Positions 9,662 through 20,803 of a DNA stretch of 64,000 bases are shown piece after piece. Position 1 is the first letter of the stretch, and each line of letters opens with the position of its first letter. Location: NCBI GenBank assembly GCA_017893485.1, contig CM030363.1, positions 113,765,073-113,829,072 of the forward strand, in the 5' to 3' direction. The position numbers were made by a program, and so were the translations under genes. The notes below the pieces were generated by a model. It was not told where the DNA came from and ran no database searches. It saw only the letters and a program-made list of their open reading frames with translations. This DNA is from Hemerocallis citrina (Eukaryota; Streptophyta; Magnoliopsida; Asparagales; Asphodelaceae).

Positions 9662-12600
9662 TCAAATTCTTCTACCTAGAAAACTGGCAATCCTCCCTCT
9701 CGCTCCTGTGGCAGCAGCAGTAGCCCAAAAAGATATAAGATGCATGATATGAGTATGGTTACCAAAAATACTATTACATGAAGCACGAAAATAGAAATTA
9801 TTTCTGTCTAGCCATAACACCCAAGTAGTTGCCGCAATGGCAATGTACCAAGCATCCTTCATTTCGTGGCGTATTGATGTAAATTTGGGGCCAATCCACA
9901 AATTCTTGTATTCGCCGGGGTAGTCACTTGTCCCTAAAGCCCGTAATACCTCTACCATCGTCACCTTACTCCTTTGACAGTGAATGAAGAGGTGATTCAG
10001 ATCCTCCGTATATGCGCTACAGAAACCGCAGTTGGTCGCTATGTAGGACTGCCTTTTGGCAAGGTTCTCTCTGGTGAGGATGGCATTATTGAGCACTAGC
10101 CAGAGGAAAACCCTTACTTTAAGGGGTGTTTTGGTCCTTCATAACACCTGAGCCCAGCTGGGTCTACATCATCGGAAGTGAATTTGATGGTACAGAGATC
10201 TAACCGTGAAGACTCCTTTGGCCTCTAATCCCCAGCGCAACTGATCTGGTCCTTGTGTGCAGCCCACCCCATTCTGTGTAATGTGTATTTGTAGGTCATG
10301 CAGTTGCTGCTGTAAACCTGAGTTTAGACGCCCTCTAAAAGGCGGCCTCCAGTTGCCCCTTTTCCATGTCTCAGGCACAGAAACATTCAGACGAGTTGTT
10401 TTCTCATACAGCTCCGGGAAGGTCTCCTTAAGGGTATGGGCCCCACACCATTTGTCCCACCAGAATCTGGTGGACCATCCATTCCCAATCGTCGAAACAA
10501 CTGCGGAGTTGAAAGGCTCGCTCGCTTTGGTAATTCCTTTCTAGAAGCGAGAAACTCTGGACCCTACCCTGAAGCCCAAATTTCTAGTGCCTTTTCCCCG
10601 GAGGTATGGTTGAATGAAGTCCTGCCATCCTTCTCCGCTGTGGTGAAAGACCTTCCACCACCACTTTCCTAATAGGGCAAGGTTCATATCTCTCAGGTCG
10701 ACGATGCCTAGCCCTCCATGTCTCTTCTTCATGCATACGATATCCCACTTGATCAGGTGGTATCCCCCCTGTTCGAGTCCACTCCTTTCCAAAGGAATCG
10801 CTTGCGGATTTGGTCAATCCTTTGGATGACCCATTTGGGTAGTTCAAAAAATGACATGTAGTAAATGGGTAGATTAGACAACAATGAGTTGATAAGTACC
10901 ACTCTACCCCCGAGTGAAAGCGATTTTCCTTTCCAGCCAGACAATCTGTCCTCCACCCTGTCTATGATGGACAGCCAGTCCGTCTTAGTAAGCTTTCCTG
11001 GTCTGAGTGGGAGTCCTAAGTATTTGATTGAGAAGTCATCAGTCATACAGTTTAGTATGGTAGCATGTTCCCATGCTTCTACCTCGGAGAGTGATTGGAA
11101 TCAGAGCGCTCATGTGGAAATTTATCCTATGGCCTGACTAGGCTTGAAAATAGTAGAGGGCTCCTTTGATGCAGACCGTTTCTGACCTGGTCCCATTATC
11201 GAAGAGGAGGGTGTCGTCGGCATACTGTAGAATCGTGCACCCTTGACTAGAAGTGCCGCTGGCCATGGGTGTCAACCAACCTTGTCTCTAACAGTTCTCT
11301 ACCATACCTCTCAGCACATCCGCTACTATAGTGAATAGGATTGGGGAAAGTAGATCCCTCTGTCGGAGTCCCTTCTTGCACGAGAACAGCATCCCCATCC
11401 GCCCATTCACCGAGATTGTCGTTTTACTAGTCTGTAAACAGTGTTTGATCCATCCAACCCATTTATCCCCGAATCCTCTCCCTTTGAGTGCTTCCAGCAA
11501 GCACTCCTAGTCGACGGAGTCATATGCTTCCTCAAAGTCGAGTTTTAGGAGGAAGTTCTTAGAGTTGCTCTTATGGCAGTGGTGGATAACTTGCTCAGCA
11601 GTGGCCACACAGTCTAAGATACATCTACCCTTGATGAAATCTGTCTGGGTTTTACTGATTAAACTATCCATTATACCTCCCAGGAGGATGGCCAGGACCT
11701 TTGTGATAATCTTAACCGAGCAGTTAATGAGGCTAATCGGTCTATATTCCCCCACTCTCGTAGACTCATCCCTTTTGGGTATCAGAATAACTTCCGCAAA
11801 GTTGAACATGCCCAATCTGAGAGAGTTATGGAAAAATTCATCCATCAATGCCATAATGTTCCCTTTAATTTCTTCCCAAAACACTGTGAAGAACATCATT
11901 GGAAATCCGTCTGGCCCAGGCGATTTGTCTGCTCCCATTTGAGTGATGGCCTTTTTCACTTGCTTCCGAGAAAGGTGCTTCCAAAGTGGATAAATTTTGT
12001 GCTGACTCGTTCTAGTATGCCTGCCAGTACTCATCCCTAAGTGGGATCCTGAATTCATTCTTCTTCCCAAAAAGGCCCTTGTAGTAGTTTTGAAAGGTTA
12101 TGGAGATCACATTTTCATCTTGTGATATCCCTGTTTCTGTTTGTATTGACAGGATTAGATTGGATCTACGTCTTGTGCTTGCCACTCGGTGGAAGTATGT
12201 CGTGTTCGCGTCTCCCTCTTTAAGCCATGAGATTCTTAATCTTTGTTGCCATTTGATCTTTTCCAACTTATACAGATTGACAATATTTTCTCGGAGCTTT
12301 AGTAGCCTGTTTCTTTCATCTTGTGACAGGACCCTCGTCTCTTCCAACCTTTCTAGCTCATCAATTCCTTCCAAAAAGGAGTCTTTTGCTCGCCAGATGG
12401 TCGAGAATCTGGACCGATTCCATCTACACAGCCGCTTTCTCAATCTTCAGATTTTTTCACACCATCGGGATGCAGCATCCAAACCTAATTGTTGGGAGCA
12501 CCCAGTTTTCCATTACCATGTGGTGAAAATCTGAATTTCTAGCCAGGCCTTCTCAAACCTGAATTTTCTTGGCATTTGGGCTCCCTGCACCCCTGCGTCA

Positions 12601-13283
12601 AGTAGGATCGGGGTATGATCTGACGTAGGTCTAGGGGTCACTCTAGCAGTTACTAATGGGAACTTAGCCTCCCAATCTATCGATACTAGTATCCTGTCCA
12701 ATTTGGCCATAATTGGTGTAGTTTGCATGTTAGACCATGTAAATAGCCTGTCATTAATTGAGATATCGATCAGCTCCATCTCTGTGATCACCCTATTGAA
12801 CTTCTCTTTGTGTCTGTCGCTGGAGCCCCTTCCCTTGTGCTCGAAAGCAAATCTGGTAATGTTGAAGTCCCCCCCAACAAGCCAACTTCCTGACCATCGA
12901 CTTCGGATATCGACCAGCTCTTGCCAAAAGGCATCTCGTTCTGAAGCCACATTTGGTCCATAAACGACAGTGATAGTCTGCACCCAGTTATCAGACCGTC
13001 GCTTTAGCCGGACAGTTAGGGAAAACCTTCCACTGTAAACCTCGGTACAGGTCAGAATATCCGGGTTGAATCCAATAGCAATCCCCCCCGAGGCTCCAGC
13101 GGATGAGCGTAGCACCCATTCCTTAATTTTTTTGCCCCCTATGCTTTTGAGTTTAAACCCGTGAACAAGTTTGGTCTCCTGCAACCCTACCACTTCTGCC
13201 TTGGAGTTGTTAATGACGTCCCTAACCATATCTTTTTTCCCCCTATCCCCCAGCCCTCTAACATTCCAAAATAGAGTATTCAT
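9662..13283 (-). pseudogene. LINE ORF2 (endonuclease-RT-zf), segment B
   Basis: The ORF2 start at 13283 gives MNTLFWNVRGLGDRGKKDMV, then LQETKL, VVYGPN, VGGDFNITRF and TSDHTPILL, the residues of an L1 apurinic-type endonuclease. The RT follows in pieces: WLKEGDANTTYFH, SPGPDGFPMMFFTVFW, EYRPISLINCSVKIITKVL, FLLKLDFEEAYDSVD, GLRQRDLLSPILF (arginine replacing the usual glycine of RQGD), YADDTLLF near 11220, and GLPLRPGK further down. The zinc-binding tail is at 10096-9662 (CGFCSAYTEDLNHLFIHC). Stops and frameshifts at about 12530, 12060, 11505, 11280 and 10800 break the frame, so the copy is inactive. Confidence 0.85.
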
Positions 13284-14200
13284 TGGAAGACCGTGTCTGG
13301 GTTGATCATGGATGTGGGTGCAGGACAGGCTTCATCCTCGACGGCCTCTATCAACCCAGATCCTGGGTCCTTCTGAAAGCTAGACGTAACCCTTTCCATT
13401 TCCCAACCCCTAATCTTATTGAGAAGTAAGGCAATACATTCCGTGTCACACACTTCTAACCCACAGGTTTTAGCTAGGCAAATAACTTCAGAATCAGACA
13501 TGAAATTTAAAATATTAGCTAAAAATGTTCTCGTACCTCCGTCGTCGAATTTTGCGGCTTTGGCAACCGCCGCTACCTCCAGATAGTCATCCAAGGACTC
13601 CGCATGAGCCCTCTTAGGTGACCGCTGAACTCTGAACCCCACCATCCTGCTAGATGTTCCAATACTGTCTCCTGGTGCTGATACTGGAAGTGTGGACAAG
13701 ACCATCTCTGGAGAAGTCTCCCTCTATGTCTCAACAATAAACTCTAGCTTCTCTGAATCCTCGTTAGTAAATGTGAATTCTTCATCGAGATTTAAGCATC
13801 CTTCCAAATCCTTATCACTTTCTGCCTGTTGGATATCCAATTGAATCGTAGTATCTCTTGATGCGGACTCCTCGGTGAGCCCACCAATAGATGATGATTC
13901 TAAGAGAATAACCGATCTTGCTGTCGTGGACCCCTCAATTGGCCCACTGCGCGTCAGCAGATGAACCTGATTGAGCAACTCAACCGATGTATTTTCCTCA
14001 GAAGCAATAGGAAGCATTTTGGGCCCTTCTTTGGGCCCATTAACGTCTATAAAATCCATCTTCTGAAGCCCATTAAAGAGAACCATTGGAGCGGCTTTAG
14101 ACGCGTTGCTTCCGTGGTGCATTATACCGCTTCCCTTGTAATCCGAGATCCTGCTTTTAATAACCGGGGGGTGAGCTCACCCCCCTTGCCACGCGTCCTC
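13280..14200 (-). pseudogene. LINE ORF1 C-terminal part, segment B
   Basis: The minus strand reads NGLQKMDFIDVNGPKEGP and NLDEEFTFTNEDSEKLEF, then after a stop at about 13723 it continues through RVQRSPKRAHAESLDDYL and LANILNFMSDSEV to a stop just before the ORF2 start. The same C-terminal motifs occur in segment C (17225-16905: SPKRAHAESLDDFL, ANILNFMSDSDV), confirming that they belong to ORF1. The similarity fades near 14200, where the inverted segment A begins; the exact junction could not be fixed by eye. Confidence 0.7.
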
Positions 14201-14455
14201 ATCTGGAAGGCTGGCTCTGCGGGTACCAACTCCCAACCACCCCTTCCCCCTCCTCTCCCTCCTCCCCTGTCTCCCGCCGGAAAGCGACTGAAGACAACCT
14301 CTCCCAACCCTCTCCTTTCTAGTCCAATTCCTTAACCCTCATTACCTTCACCAGCTTTGCTCTTCTAACCACTTCACCTTCTCCCCAGCTTCCCACTCTA
14401 CGACACCTTTACCATACCCTTCGCTGACCATGCTATCCATTCTTGAACTCGGTGG

Positions 14456-16043
14456 GTGCGGGCCCAACGAGAGGGTCTGCCACCCACCCACACCGCCCCT
14501 CCCCCCACCACTGAACCTCCTATTGAACCCATTGAAGCATCAGCGCTGCCGTCAATCCTCCACCATATCTCTGACACGGAGCAAAACCCACCTCCGAACC
14601 AAACCGCATCGAGGGAGGGGGTTCCCATCGGCTCAGGCCAATGCATTCCCCGGTACGTGCACAAAGCAACGCACTTCGGGAGTGGAATGGGGGTCATCAT
14701 TGCCGAGAAGGGCTACATAGGGGACGGGCCCATCGAGGGGGTCCTCCTATAGGCCAAGTGTGGCGTAAGAAGACCCCCCTTAGTCCAGCGTCGCCTATAT
14801 GGAGAGGGACATGATCAGGGTGCAAGGGACCATTCAAGACTAGAGTTTCAACAGAATTCACTACTGAACAGGCACCACTTCAAACAAGATAGACACCAAT
14901 ACCATCACCAAGAACCTTACCGCCACCAGCAACGGCAGCGCCACAGTTCTCCACCCTAACAACTTAACCCTCTACCAACGCATAAATCCAGCACCGACCG
15001 AGCCCATGGAGGGGCACCGCACGGTGGGATTACAACGGAGGTTGAGCGCCAGCTTGATAGGGAGAAATGGACGCTAGTCACAAACAAGAGAAACAAGAGT
15101 CATGCCTACTCACCTTCTAAGTATGCTACTGCATCTTCCCACCATCACAACCACTCTCATTCCCATCACAAAAGCCACTCTCTGCAACCTCAACGAAACC
15201 CTAGGACTACTCTGGCAGCCACCGTGGAGCAGGCCCACGAGGGGGAGCCGCACAACGGGGTTACAACGGAAACAGGGATTTCTGAACACAAGGAAATTGG
15301 GGCTCAAGGGGCTGACCAGACTTTCACAAAACAGTCCAACTCCACCACCACCATTTCTGAACACAAGAAGAGGAATCGAAGAGGGAAGCGCAAACCAATA
15401 CCTTGTTTCAATTGTGGAGATATGGGCCATTACCGGAAGGACTGCACCAAAGAGGTCAGATGCCTCAAATGCATGAAGTGGGGACACTTATCGTACGTTT
15501 GCACAAATGTGATTCAGTCTAACCAGGACGATGAGCGTCCGGTCTGCAGGGGTAGATCCCCAGATAGCCCCACCTCGATCCGATTTGCTAACAGTCTTGA
15601 GATCATCAGGAGTGAGGAGAAGTGGCTGCACCAACGGTGCACTGTAGCCAAAGTTAAGGCGGGGAGCCCCTCAGAGACACATTTGTTCCAAGCGTTAAGT
15701 GCTAAATGGCCAATAAAAGCTCACCGAGACTGGGTGGTGAAGAAGTTATGCCATCTCCAGTTTCTGGTCTCCTTTCCGTCACCGGAGAAGGTGAGGGAAG
15801 TAACTGAGATGGGCGCTATTGACTTTGGTCACTTCAAATTGGAGTTTGCCGCATGGTCTCCTAGCTTCGGAGCGGAGCTGCCACAGGAGGAGAAGTTTTG
15901 GATATGGATTCATAATGTACCACTTCACTTTTGGAAACGAGAAGCCTTACAAGAAATCGTTGCTGACTTCGGCTCCATCGAAGAAATAGAAAAGAAGACA
16001 GTACACCGCTTGGAGATTGTCTCTGCCAGGGTTCTCATTAGGA
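14456..16043 (+). pseudogene. LINE ORF1 N-terminal half in inverted orientation, segment A
   Basis: The plus strand encodes a proline-rich start (MRAQREGLPPTHTAPPPTTE), a stop at about 14751, the EKWTLVTNKRNKSH motif near 15070, and from 15224 an open 270-codon piece. That piece carries a CCHC knuckle (CFNCGDMGHYRKDC), a second Cys/His cluster (CLKCMKWGHLSYVC) and a DUF4283-type RNA-binding-like region (HRDWVVKKLC, WIWIHNVPLHFWKREALQEI). It stops matching ORF1 at about 16043, after SARVLIRS. The homologous part of segment C is on the opposite strand with about 60-70% identity by eye, so A is not a recent copy of C. Confidence 0.8.
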
Positions 16044-16064
16044 GTACACCGCTTGGAGATTGTC
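16001..16064 (+). repeat. 21-bp direct repeat at the A/C LINE junction
   Basis: A 21-base word (core ACACCGCTTGGAGATTGTC) belongs to ORF1 at 16001-16021 and is repeated at 16044-16064, exactly where the plus-strand segment ends and the minus-strand segment C begins. The second copy is filler that fits neither ORF1 nor ORF2 downstream. Such copied filler is typical of polymerase template switching at a junction. Confidence 0.75.
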
Positions 16065-16070
16065 GTGTTC

Positions 16071-16908
16071 GCGAATTTTTTCACACCATCGTCCCGCAGC
16101 ATCGGAGCCAGTCACTGGAAGCGCCAAATTTTCCATCACCATGTGGTGAAACCCCTGAATCTCCAGCCAGGCCTTCTCAAAGCGGAATTTTCTGATCCTT
16201 TTGGCTCCCTGAAGCCCATAGTCAAGAAGGAGTGGGGTGTGGTCTGACGTAGGCCTAGGGATCGATGTAGCAGTAGCAAGGGGGAACTTAGTCTCCCAAT
16301 CCATCGATACTAGTATCCTGTCCAATTTAGCCAAAATCAGAGTAGACTGCATGTTAGACCAAGTGAATAGTCTATCCTTAATCGGGATATCTATCAACTC
16401 AAGATCTGTAATCACCCTATTGAACTCTGCTCTGTGTCTGTCACTGGAACCTCTACCCTTGTGTTCGAACGCAAATCGGGTAATATTGAAGTCCCCCCCC
16501 GACAATCCAGGCCCCCGGCCAACGAAGACGAATATTGGCCAGTTCTTACTAGAAGGCCTCATGCTCTGAAGCCACATTTGGCCCGTAAACAACTGTGATA
16601 GTCTGCATATACTTATCAGAGCGTTGTTCCAGACATGCGGTCAGGGAGTATGTACCATTATAGACCTCTGAACACTTGAGGAGGTCCGAGTTGAAACCGA
16701 TGGCAATTCCCCCTTAGGCTCCTGCGGATGGGCGTAAGACCCATTCCTTGATCCTGTTCCCCCCTATTCGCTTAAGTTTTGACCCATGTGTAAGCTTGGT
16801 CTCCTGGAGCCCAACCACTTCCGCCTTGGACTTCATGATAACATCTCTAACCATATCTCTTTTCCCTTTATCCCCCAGACCCCGGACGTTCCAGAAAAGC
16901 ATATTCAT
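16071..16908 (-). pseudogene. LINE endonuclease fragment, segment C
   Basis: The ORF2 start at 16908 reads MNMLFWNVRGLGDKGKRDMV, with LQETKL, VVYGPN, VGGDFNITRF, DRILVSMDWETKFPLAT and TSDHTPLLL, the full set of L1 endonuclease motifs. Stops at about 16713 and 16593 interrupt it. It ends after DAAGRWCEKIRE, at the endonuclease/RT boundary, where segment A is joined. No RT belonging to this copy is present. Confidence 0.8.
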
Positions 16909-19598
16909 TGGAGAACCATGTCCGAGATGACCGTGGGTGGGGGACTCGGGCGGGTTTCGCCCTCAGAGACCGTAAACCCCCTAGAGTTGGATCCTAATTC
17001 CTTATGAACACTAGTTTTAGCTCTCTCTGTTTCCCAACCCCTCAATTTGTTAAGAAGTAATGCGTTGCGTTCTTTATCGAAAACATCCAAACCACAGGTG
17101 ACAGCTAATAGAAAAACATCAGAGTCCGACATGAAATTTAAAATATTGGCAAGAAAAAGTTTTGTACCTCCATCGACGTGTTTAGCCGCAATGTTGGCCG
17201 CTGCTTTCTCCAAAAAGTCATCCAAGGACTCCGCATGAGCCCTCTTAGGCGACCTCTACACTCTGATACCAACCGACCTGGTAGACGAACCAATACTGAC
17301 TCCTGGAACCAATTCTAGCAGTGTAGACAGAACCATATCTGGAGAGATCTCCCTTTGAGTATCTGCAATACAATCTAAATCTTCTGAGTCCTCGTCTGTA
17401 AATGAGAAGTCAACTTCCAGGTTCAGACGCCCTTCTCGGTCCTCTTCACTATCAGCCTACTGAATGTGGAAGTGCACGTTGTCCTGACTCAAAGTGGACT
17501 CCTCATTGAGCCTAGTAGCCGCCGCCGAGATTCCAAGAGAAGTTGCGTTTACTTTGGTGGTCCCCACAGTGGGCCCACAGTGTGTTTGCTTATTGAAGAT
17601 AGAAAAATCACAGTCGGAAGGAGCGGAACGAATCATATTGGGCCCCTCTATAGGCCCACAAACTTCTATGTTGCTCACTCCCACCCCACCCGTATAGGAT
17701 AAACTAGTCTCTTCACAAATATATCCACCGCGTTCCACCATACCGCTGGTCTCAGATAACCCGCGGTGCACCACACCGCTGTCCCCACTTAACACGCGGT
17801 GCAGCACACCGCTCGACCCCAGAATCGAAGCGACAGCGCAGCTGTCGCTAGCGTGAGCCAATCCTTCTCTCCCACGTGTCGTGGGTCTATTGGGGGACTC
17901 CTCGGTGCTTGCATGCGTTCCTTTTATCAAATGAGAAGGCATCCAGCTCTTCTCCTTCTTGAGCGCCAAAATTCCTTCCTCAACCTCCAAACCCTTCTTG
18001 CAACTCCTGAGGAGTTGGGAATCTCCTTCGTTGTTGTCTTCTTTCCCACTTCTGGGTATGCTCAGATCTAGGGCAACAACTCCCCTCTTCTCATTACCCT
18101 CTGTGCTCTCCTCTCTGTGAGCGCTCAGAGCTCCTGTCGAATCTTTCCCCAAAAAGGCCTCTACCATCTGCCTTTCCGGTACCAGAGAAGTTGCTTTTTG
18201 CCCCACTGTTGCTTTCCACACTTTCTCTACCCACTCCTTTGTCGATAGCGCCTTCTCTTTTGGCTTATTCGCAGATCTGCGAAGATGACAGCCAAAACTG
18301 GGGTTTGCAGACCCAGACTCTCTGTCCCTCTCCGAAGCCTGTCCCTCTTCAGACGTCATCAGGGCTTGACTGCTTTGCAGCTCTCCGACCGTATTGCTTT
18401 TACTCTGAAAAGCCTTAGATGCCTTCGTTGACGAAAACTTTACTGGATCTGGGATTGAGGTGTCCTGGTCGTTGGATCCTTTGATGAGGCGTCGGGGCCT
18501 ATCATCGGCGTCCCTCCCAGCCTCCTCCTCCTCTGATCCCGCACCTGTTGCCTCTTTGAGGACCACCAATTTTCTCGCCGCCTCAATCACCTCTCGGTGG
18601 GCCCTCTCGACCTCGTGTGAGCCATCGATTGTGAGCTCCCAAGCTGGCACCGTCACTTGTTTGTAACTCCTCCCGTCTCTGAGAGAGGATTGAGGTGTCG
18701 GGGCCGTGATGGAGGTTTGATAAGTGCATTTGTCGAGGACAAATCGTATGAGATAGGCATCCTCGTAAGAGAAAACCTTCGCGAACCTCGGCATCAAGGT
18801 GATGTCCCTGCTTCTTACCAAAACCCTCGCCAAAACAATTTCCGACCGTCGTACAGTCTTCTCATCTATTTCCTCAATGCTTCCGAAATCGGAAATCATC
18901 TCTTGCAATGCTTCTTTCTTCCAGAAGTGTAAAGGAACATTATGGATCCATACCCAATATCTGGATCCTTGCGGTTTTTTGGCACCAAAACTAGGTGACC
19001 AAGCTTCAAACTCCAATTTGAAATGCCCAAAGTCGAACGCCGATTCACCGGTGATCTCTAACATTTTCTGTGTAGATGGGAAGGAGACCAAAAACATGAT
19101 GGGGCACATTCTTTTGACGACCCAGTCGCGATGCGCCTTCATCGGCCATTTCTCGCTCAAAGCTCTGAGAACATGTGCCTCTGATGGTCTTCCCGCCTTG
19201 ACATGCGCCACCGCACACCACTGCTTGAGCCATTGCTCCTTCGCCTTAATGGTGTTGAGGCTGTTAGTCAGTCGGATCGTTGCCGGGGTGTCCGGTGACC
19301 TACCCCTATAAACTCTCCTAGCTTCGTCCTCATTGGAGGTGGCAACGTTGGTGCAATGGTACGATAGATGTCCCCATTTCAAGCATCTCAGAAAGCGCAC
19401 ATCTTTGGTGCACTCCGTACGGAAGTGAACCAGCTCACCGCAGTTGAAACACGGTACCGTCTTTCGCATCCCCTTTCTTTGTGGTTTTTTGAGAATGTTT
19501 GGTGATGCCGGTGGTGATTTGGAACTTCTTTTTCTTTTGTGAACAACCTCCTGCCATTGTTCTTCGACTGCCCCAACTGGCGGTAGACAATTGTTCAC
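16905..19598 (-). pseudogene. LINE ORF1, segment C, 713 codons open
   Basis: ORF1 begins at 19598 (MNNCLPPVGAVEEQWQEVV) with a basic KRKRSSK patch. It has CCHC knuckles (CFNCGELVHFRTEC, CLKWGHLSYHC), a DUF4283-like domain (HRDWVVKRMC, WVWIHNVPLHFWKKEALQEM, about residues 150-270) and a long low-complexity acidic/serine region. It is open to a TAG at 17457-17459, where segment B has a glutamine, and the same frame goes on (LNLEVDFSFTDEDSEDL) with a further stop near 17260. A final open piece ends at 16905. ORF1 proteins bind LINE RNA. One or two nonsense changes make this copy defective. Confidence 0.8.
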
Positions 19599-19954
19599 CC
19601 CTGGGTTTGCATTTGGTCCCCTTCGTTGGGCCTAAATGTCGTTGGACCTAGGGGGTTCGATGGTCAGCCGCCTTTGAGGTATATGGTCGGAGTTGTGAGG
19701 GGGGGGATCAATGGGTTGGACTTTCTTGTTAGGTGATACTGAAGTCACTGGTGGAGGAAGGAACTGGTGGGTTGCAATAGTTGGTCTTGGCGGAGAGTTT
19801 GTTATGGTCAGCCGCCTTGGAGGTATATATGGTCAGCAGCATTGAAGAGAAAGTTAATCAGGTTTATTATGTTTATTCGATTTCATTTTGTTCCCTTGTT
19901 GGTAATGCTCCCTTTTCAAAGACTAAACTATGTGAATGCATGTTGCCATGACAG

Positions 19955-20050
19955 CTAAGGTCTACAATTGAGGCAAGCACTTCTGACTACGACAAAGAGA
20001 AGTTGCAGGAGAGACTAGCAAAACATTCTGGTGGTGTAGCCGTCCTAAAG
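19955..20050 (+). pseudogene. HSP60: HSP60 pseudogene late exon
   Basis: After an ACAG acceptor the exon encodes [20 protein letters not shown] and [12 protein letters not shown], 32 codons in phase, followed by a GTAGG donor. It corresponds to the apical/intermediate return segment about 200 residues beyond exon 6. With the LINE removed, the intron between exon 6 and this exon is only about 500 bp, so the exons in between were lost before the LINE arrived. Confidence 0.8.
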
Positions 20051-20177
20051 GTAGGAAAACTTTTCGAACTTCACAGGCTTTCTTTTGTTTGATGTAATTA
20101 GAGATATCAGTGTGAAACCTAGGAAAGCATTTCCGTATAAAGTATGAGTTAGAGCTATCTAACCTTTGAGGTTGTTA

Positions 20178-20371
20178 TGTTATGACCCAAATTGCTCTTA
20201 GGGCCCATTGGGCTTAGTATCTTCATATATGTAATAATTAGAATCAAATGAATACAATCAACAATTTTGCCCTATCTCTCTCTTCCTATAGCCGGCTGCT
20301 GCTGCTTCTTCTTCTCCTCTCTTCCATTTTCTTAAAACCCTAACAATCCACAACCATTCAAAATCCTAACA
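20178..20371 (+). repeat. Copia 5' LTR
   Basis: It begins TGTTATGACCC and ends CCTAACA, giving TGTTA/TAACA inverted ends. Its length of 194 bp is short for the superfamily. The PBS starts four bases after its end. A start five bases further left (20173) is also possible because TGTTATG is repeated. Confidence 0.65.
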
Positions 20372-20374
20372 AAC

Positions 20375-20387
20375 TGGTATCAGAGCC
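20375..20387 (+). other. Primer binding site, initiator tRNA-Met
   Basis: TGGTATCAGAGCC is complementary to the 3' end of plant initiator tRNA-Met and lies directly after the LTR, the usual copia arrangement. Confidence 0.85.
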
Positions 20388-20803
20388 AACACCAAAACAC
20401 CTTCTCCCGATCCCTTCCAGTCATCGTCCTCTTCTCCCGATCCCTTCTTCTTATCCTTCTTCTTCTTCCAGTCACCGTCCTACTTTCAGCCGTCGCGACC
20501 ACACTTCTTCCAGTCTAGATCTAATCCCGTGGTGATTACTTTGTCCAGTCCAGATCTGATCCCGTGGTGATTGCTTCGTCCAGTCCAGATCTCCATCCAG
20601 ATAAGTAGAGGTGGCTTTGGTATTGATCAGATCAGATCAGTAGAGGTCTTCTCAGTCCAGATCTTCTTCGGGTTTCTTGGTCTTCGTCGTCGGGAGCACC
20701 GAAGGAGAAAGATATCAAGAAGGAAGGTTTGATTTTGTGATTTGAGTAATTAATTTTTGGGGAAAATTTTGGTATTTTGTTGAATTGGGTTCAAGAAATT
20801 TGA

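Larger units (their letters stand above)
9370..19841 (-). mobile_element. Mosaic L1-type LINE, 10.5 kb, with inverted block
   Basis: Three LINE segments are joined. Segment B (9370 to about 14200, minus) has ORF1 C-terminus, endonuclease, RT, zinc region and 3' tail. Segment A (about 14200-16043, plus) has a GC-rich 5' region and the ORF1 N-terminal half. Segment C (about 16070-19841, minus) has a 5' region, a nearly complete ORF1 and the endonuclease. ORF1 and endonuclease parts therefore occur twice, in visibly diverged versions. A typical plant L1 is about 6-7 kb. The shared target duplication suggests one integration of a chimeric product, through template switching or twin priming; later rearrangement is the alternative. 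Confidence 0.7.
9351..19861 (-). repeat. Target-site duplication around the mosaic LINE
   Basis: TTGAAGAGAAGTTAATGAG at 9351-9369 touches the T-run (9370-9378). TTGAAGAGAAAGTTAATCAG at 19842-19861 touches the other end of the LINE block. Eighteen of 20 positions match, allowing one single-base gap. This is the length and placement of an L1 target-site duplication and indicates that 9370-19841 entered as one insertion into the HSP60 intron. Confidence 0.7.
2593..20050 (+). pseudogene. HSP60: Mitochondrial chaperonin CPN60/HSP60 pseudogene (whole locus)
   Basis: Seven exon blocks in the correct order encode mitochondrial group I chaperonin sequence, the 60-kDa ring subunit that folds imported proteins in the matrix. 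The full protein is about 575 residues; here only about 210 N-proximal residues and one later 32-residue exon remain. Defects: a five-codon loss in exon 3, a deletion plus 8-bp duplication causing an early stop in exon 4, loss of all exons between the block ending VITIQ and the block starting LRSTIE, and no downstream exons after 20050. Three transposons sit in its introns (4076-7497, 7722-8715, 9370-19841) and a copia element follows. It cannot give a working chaperonin. Confidence 0.85.
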
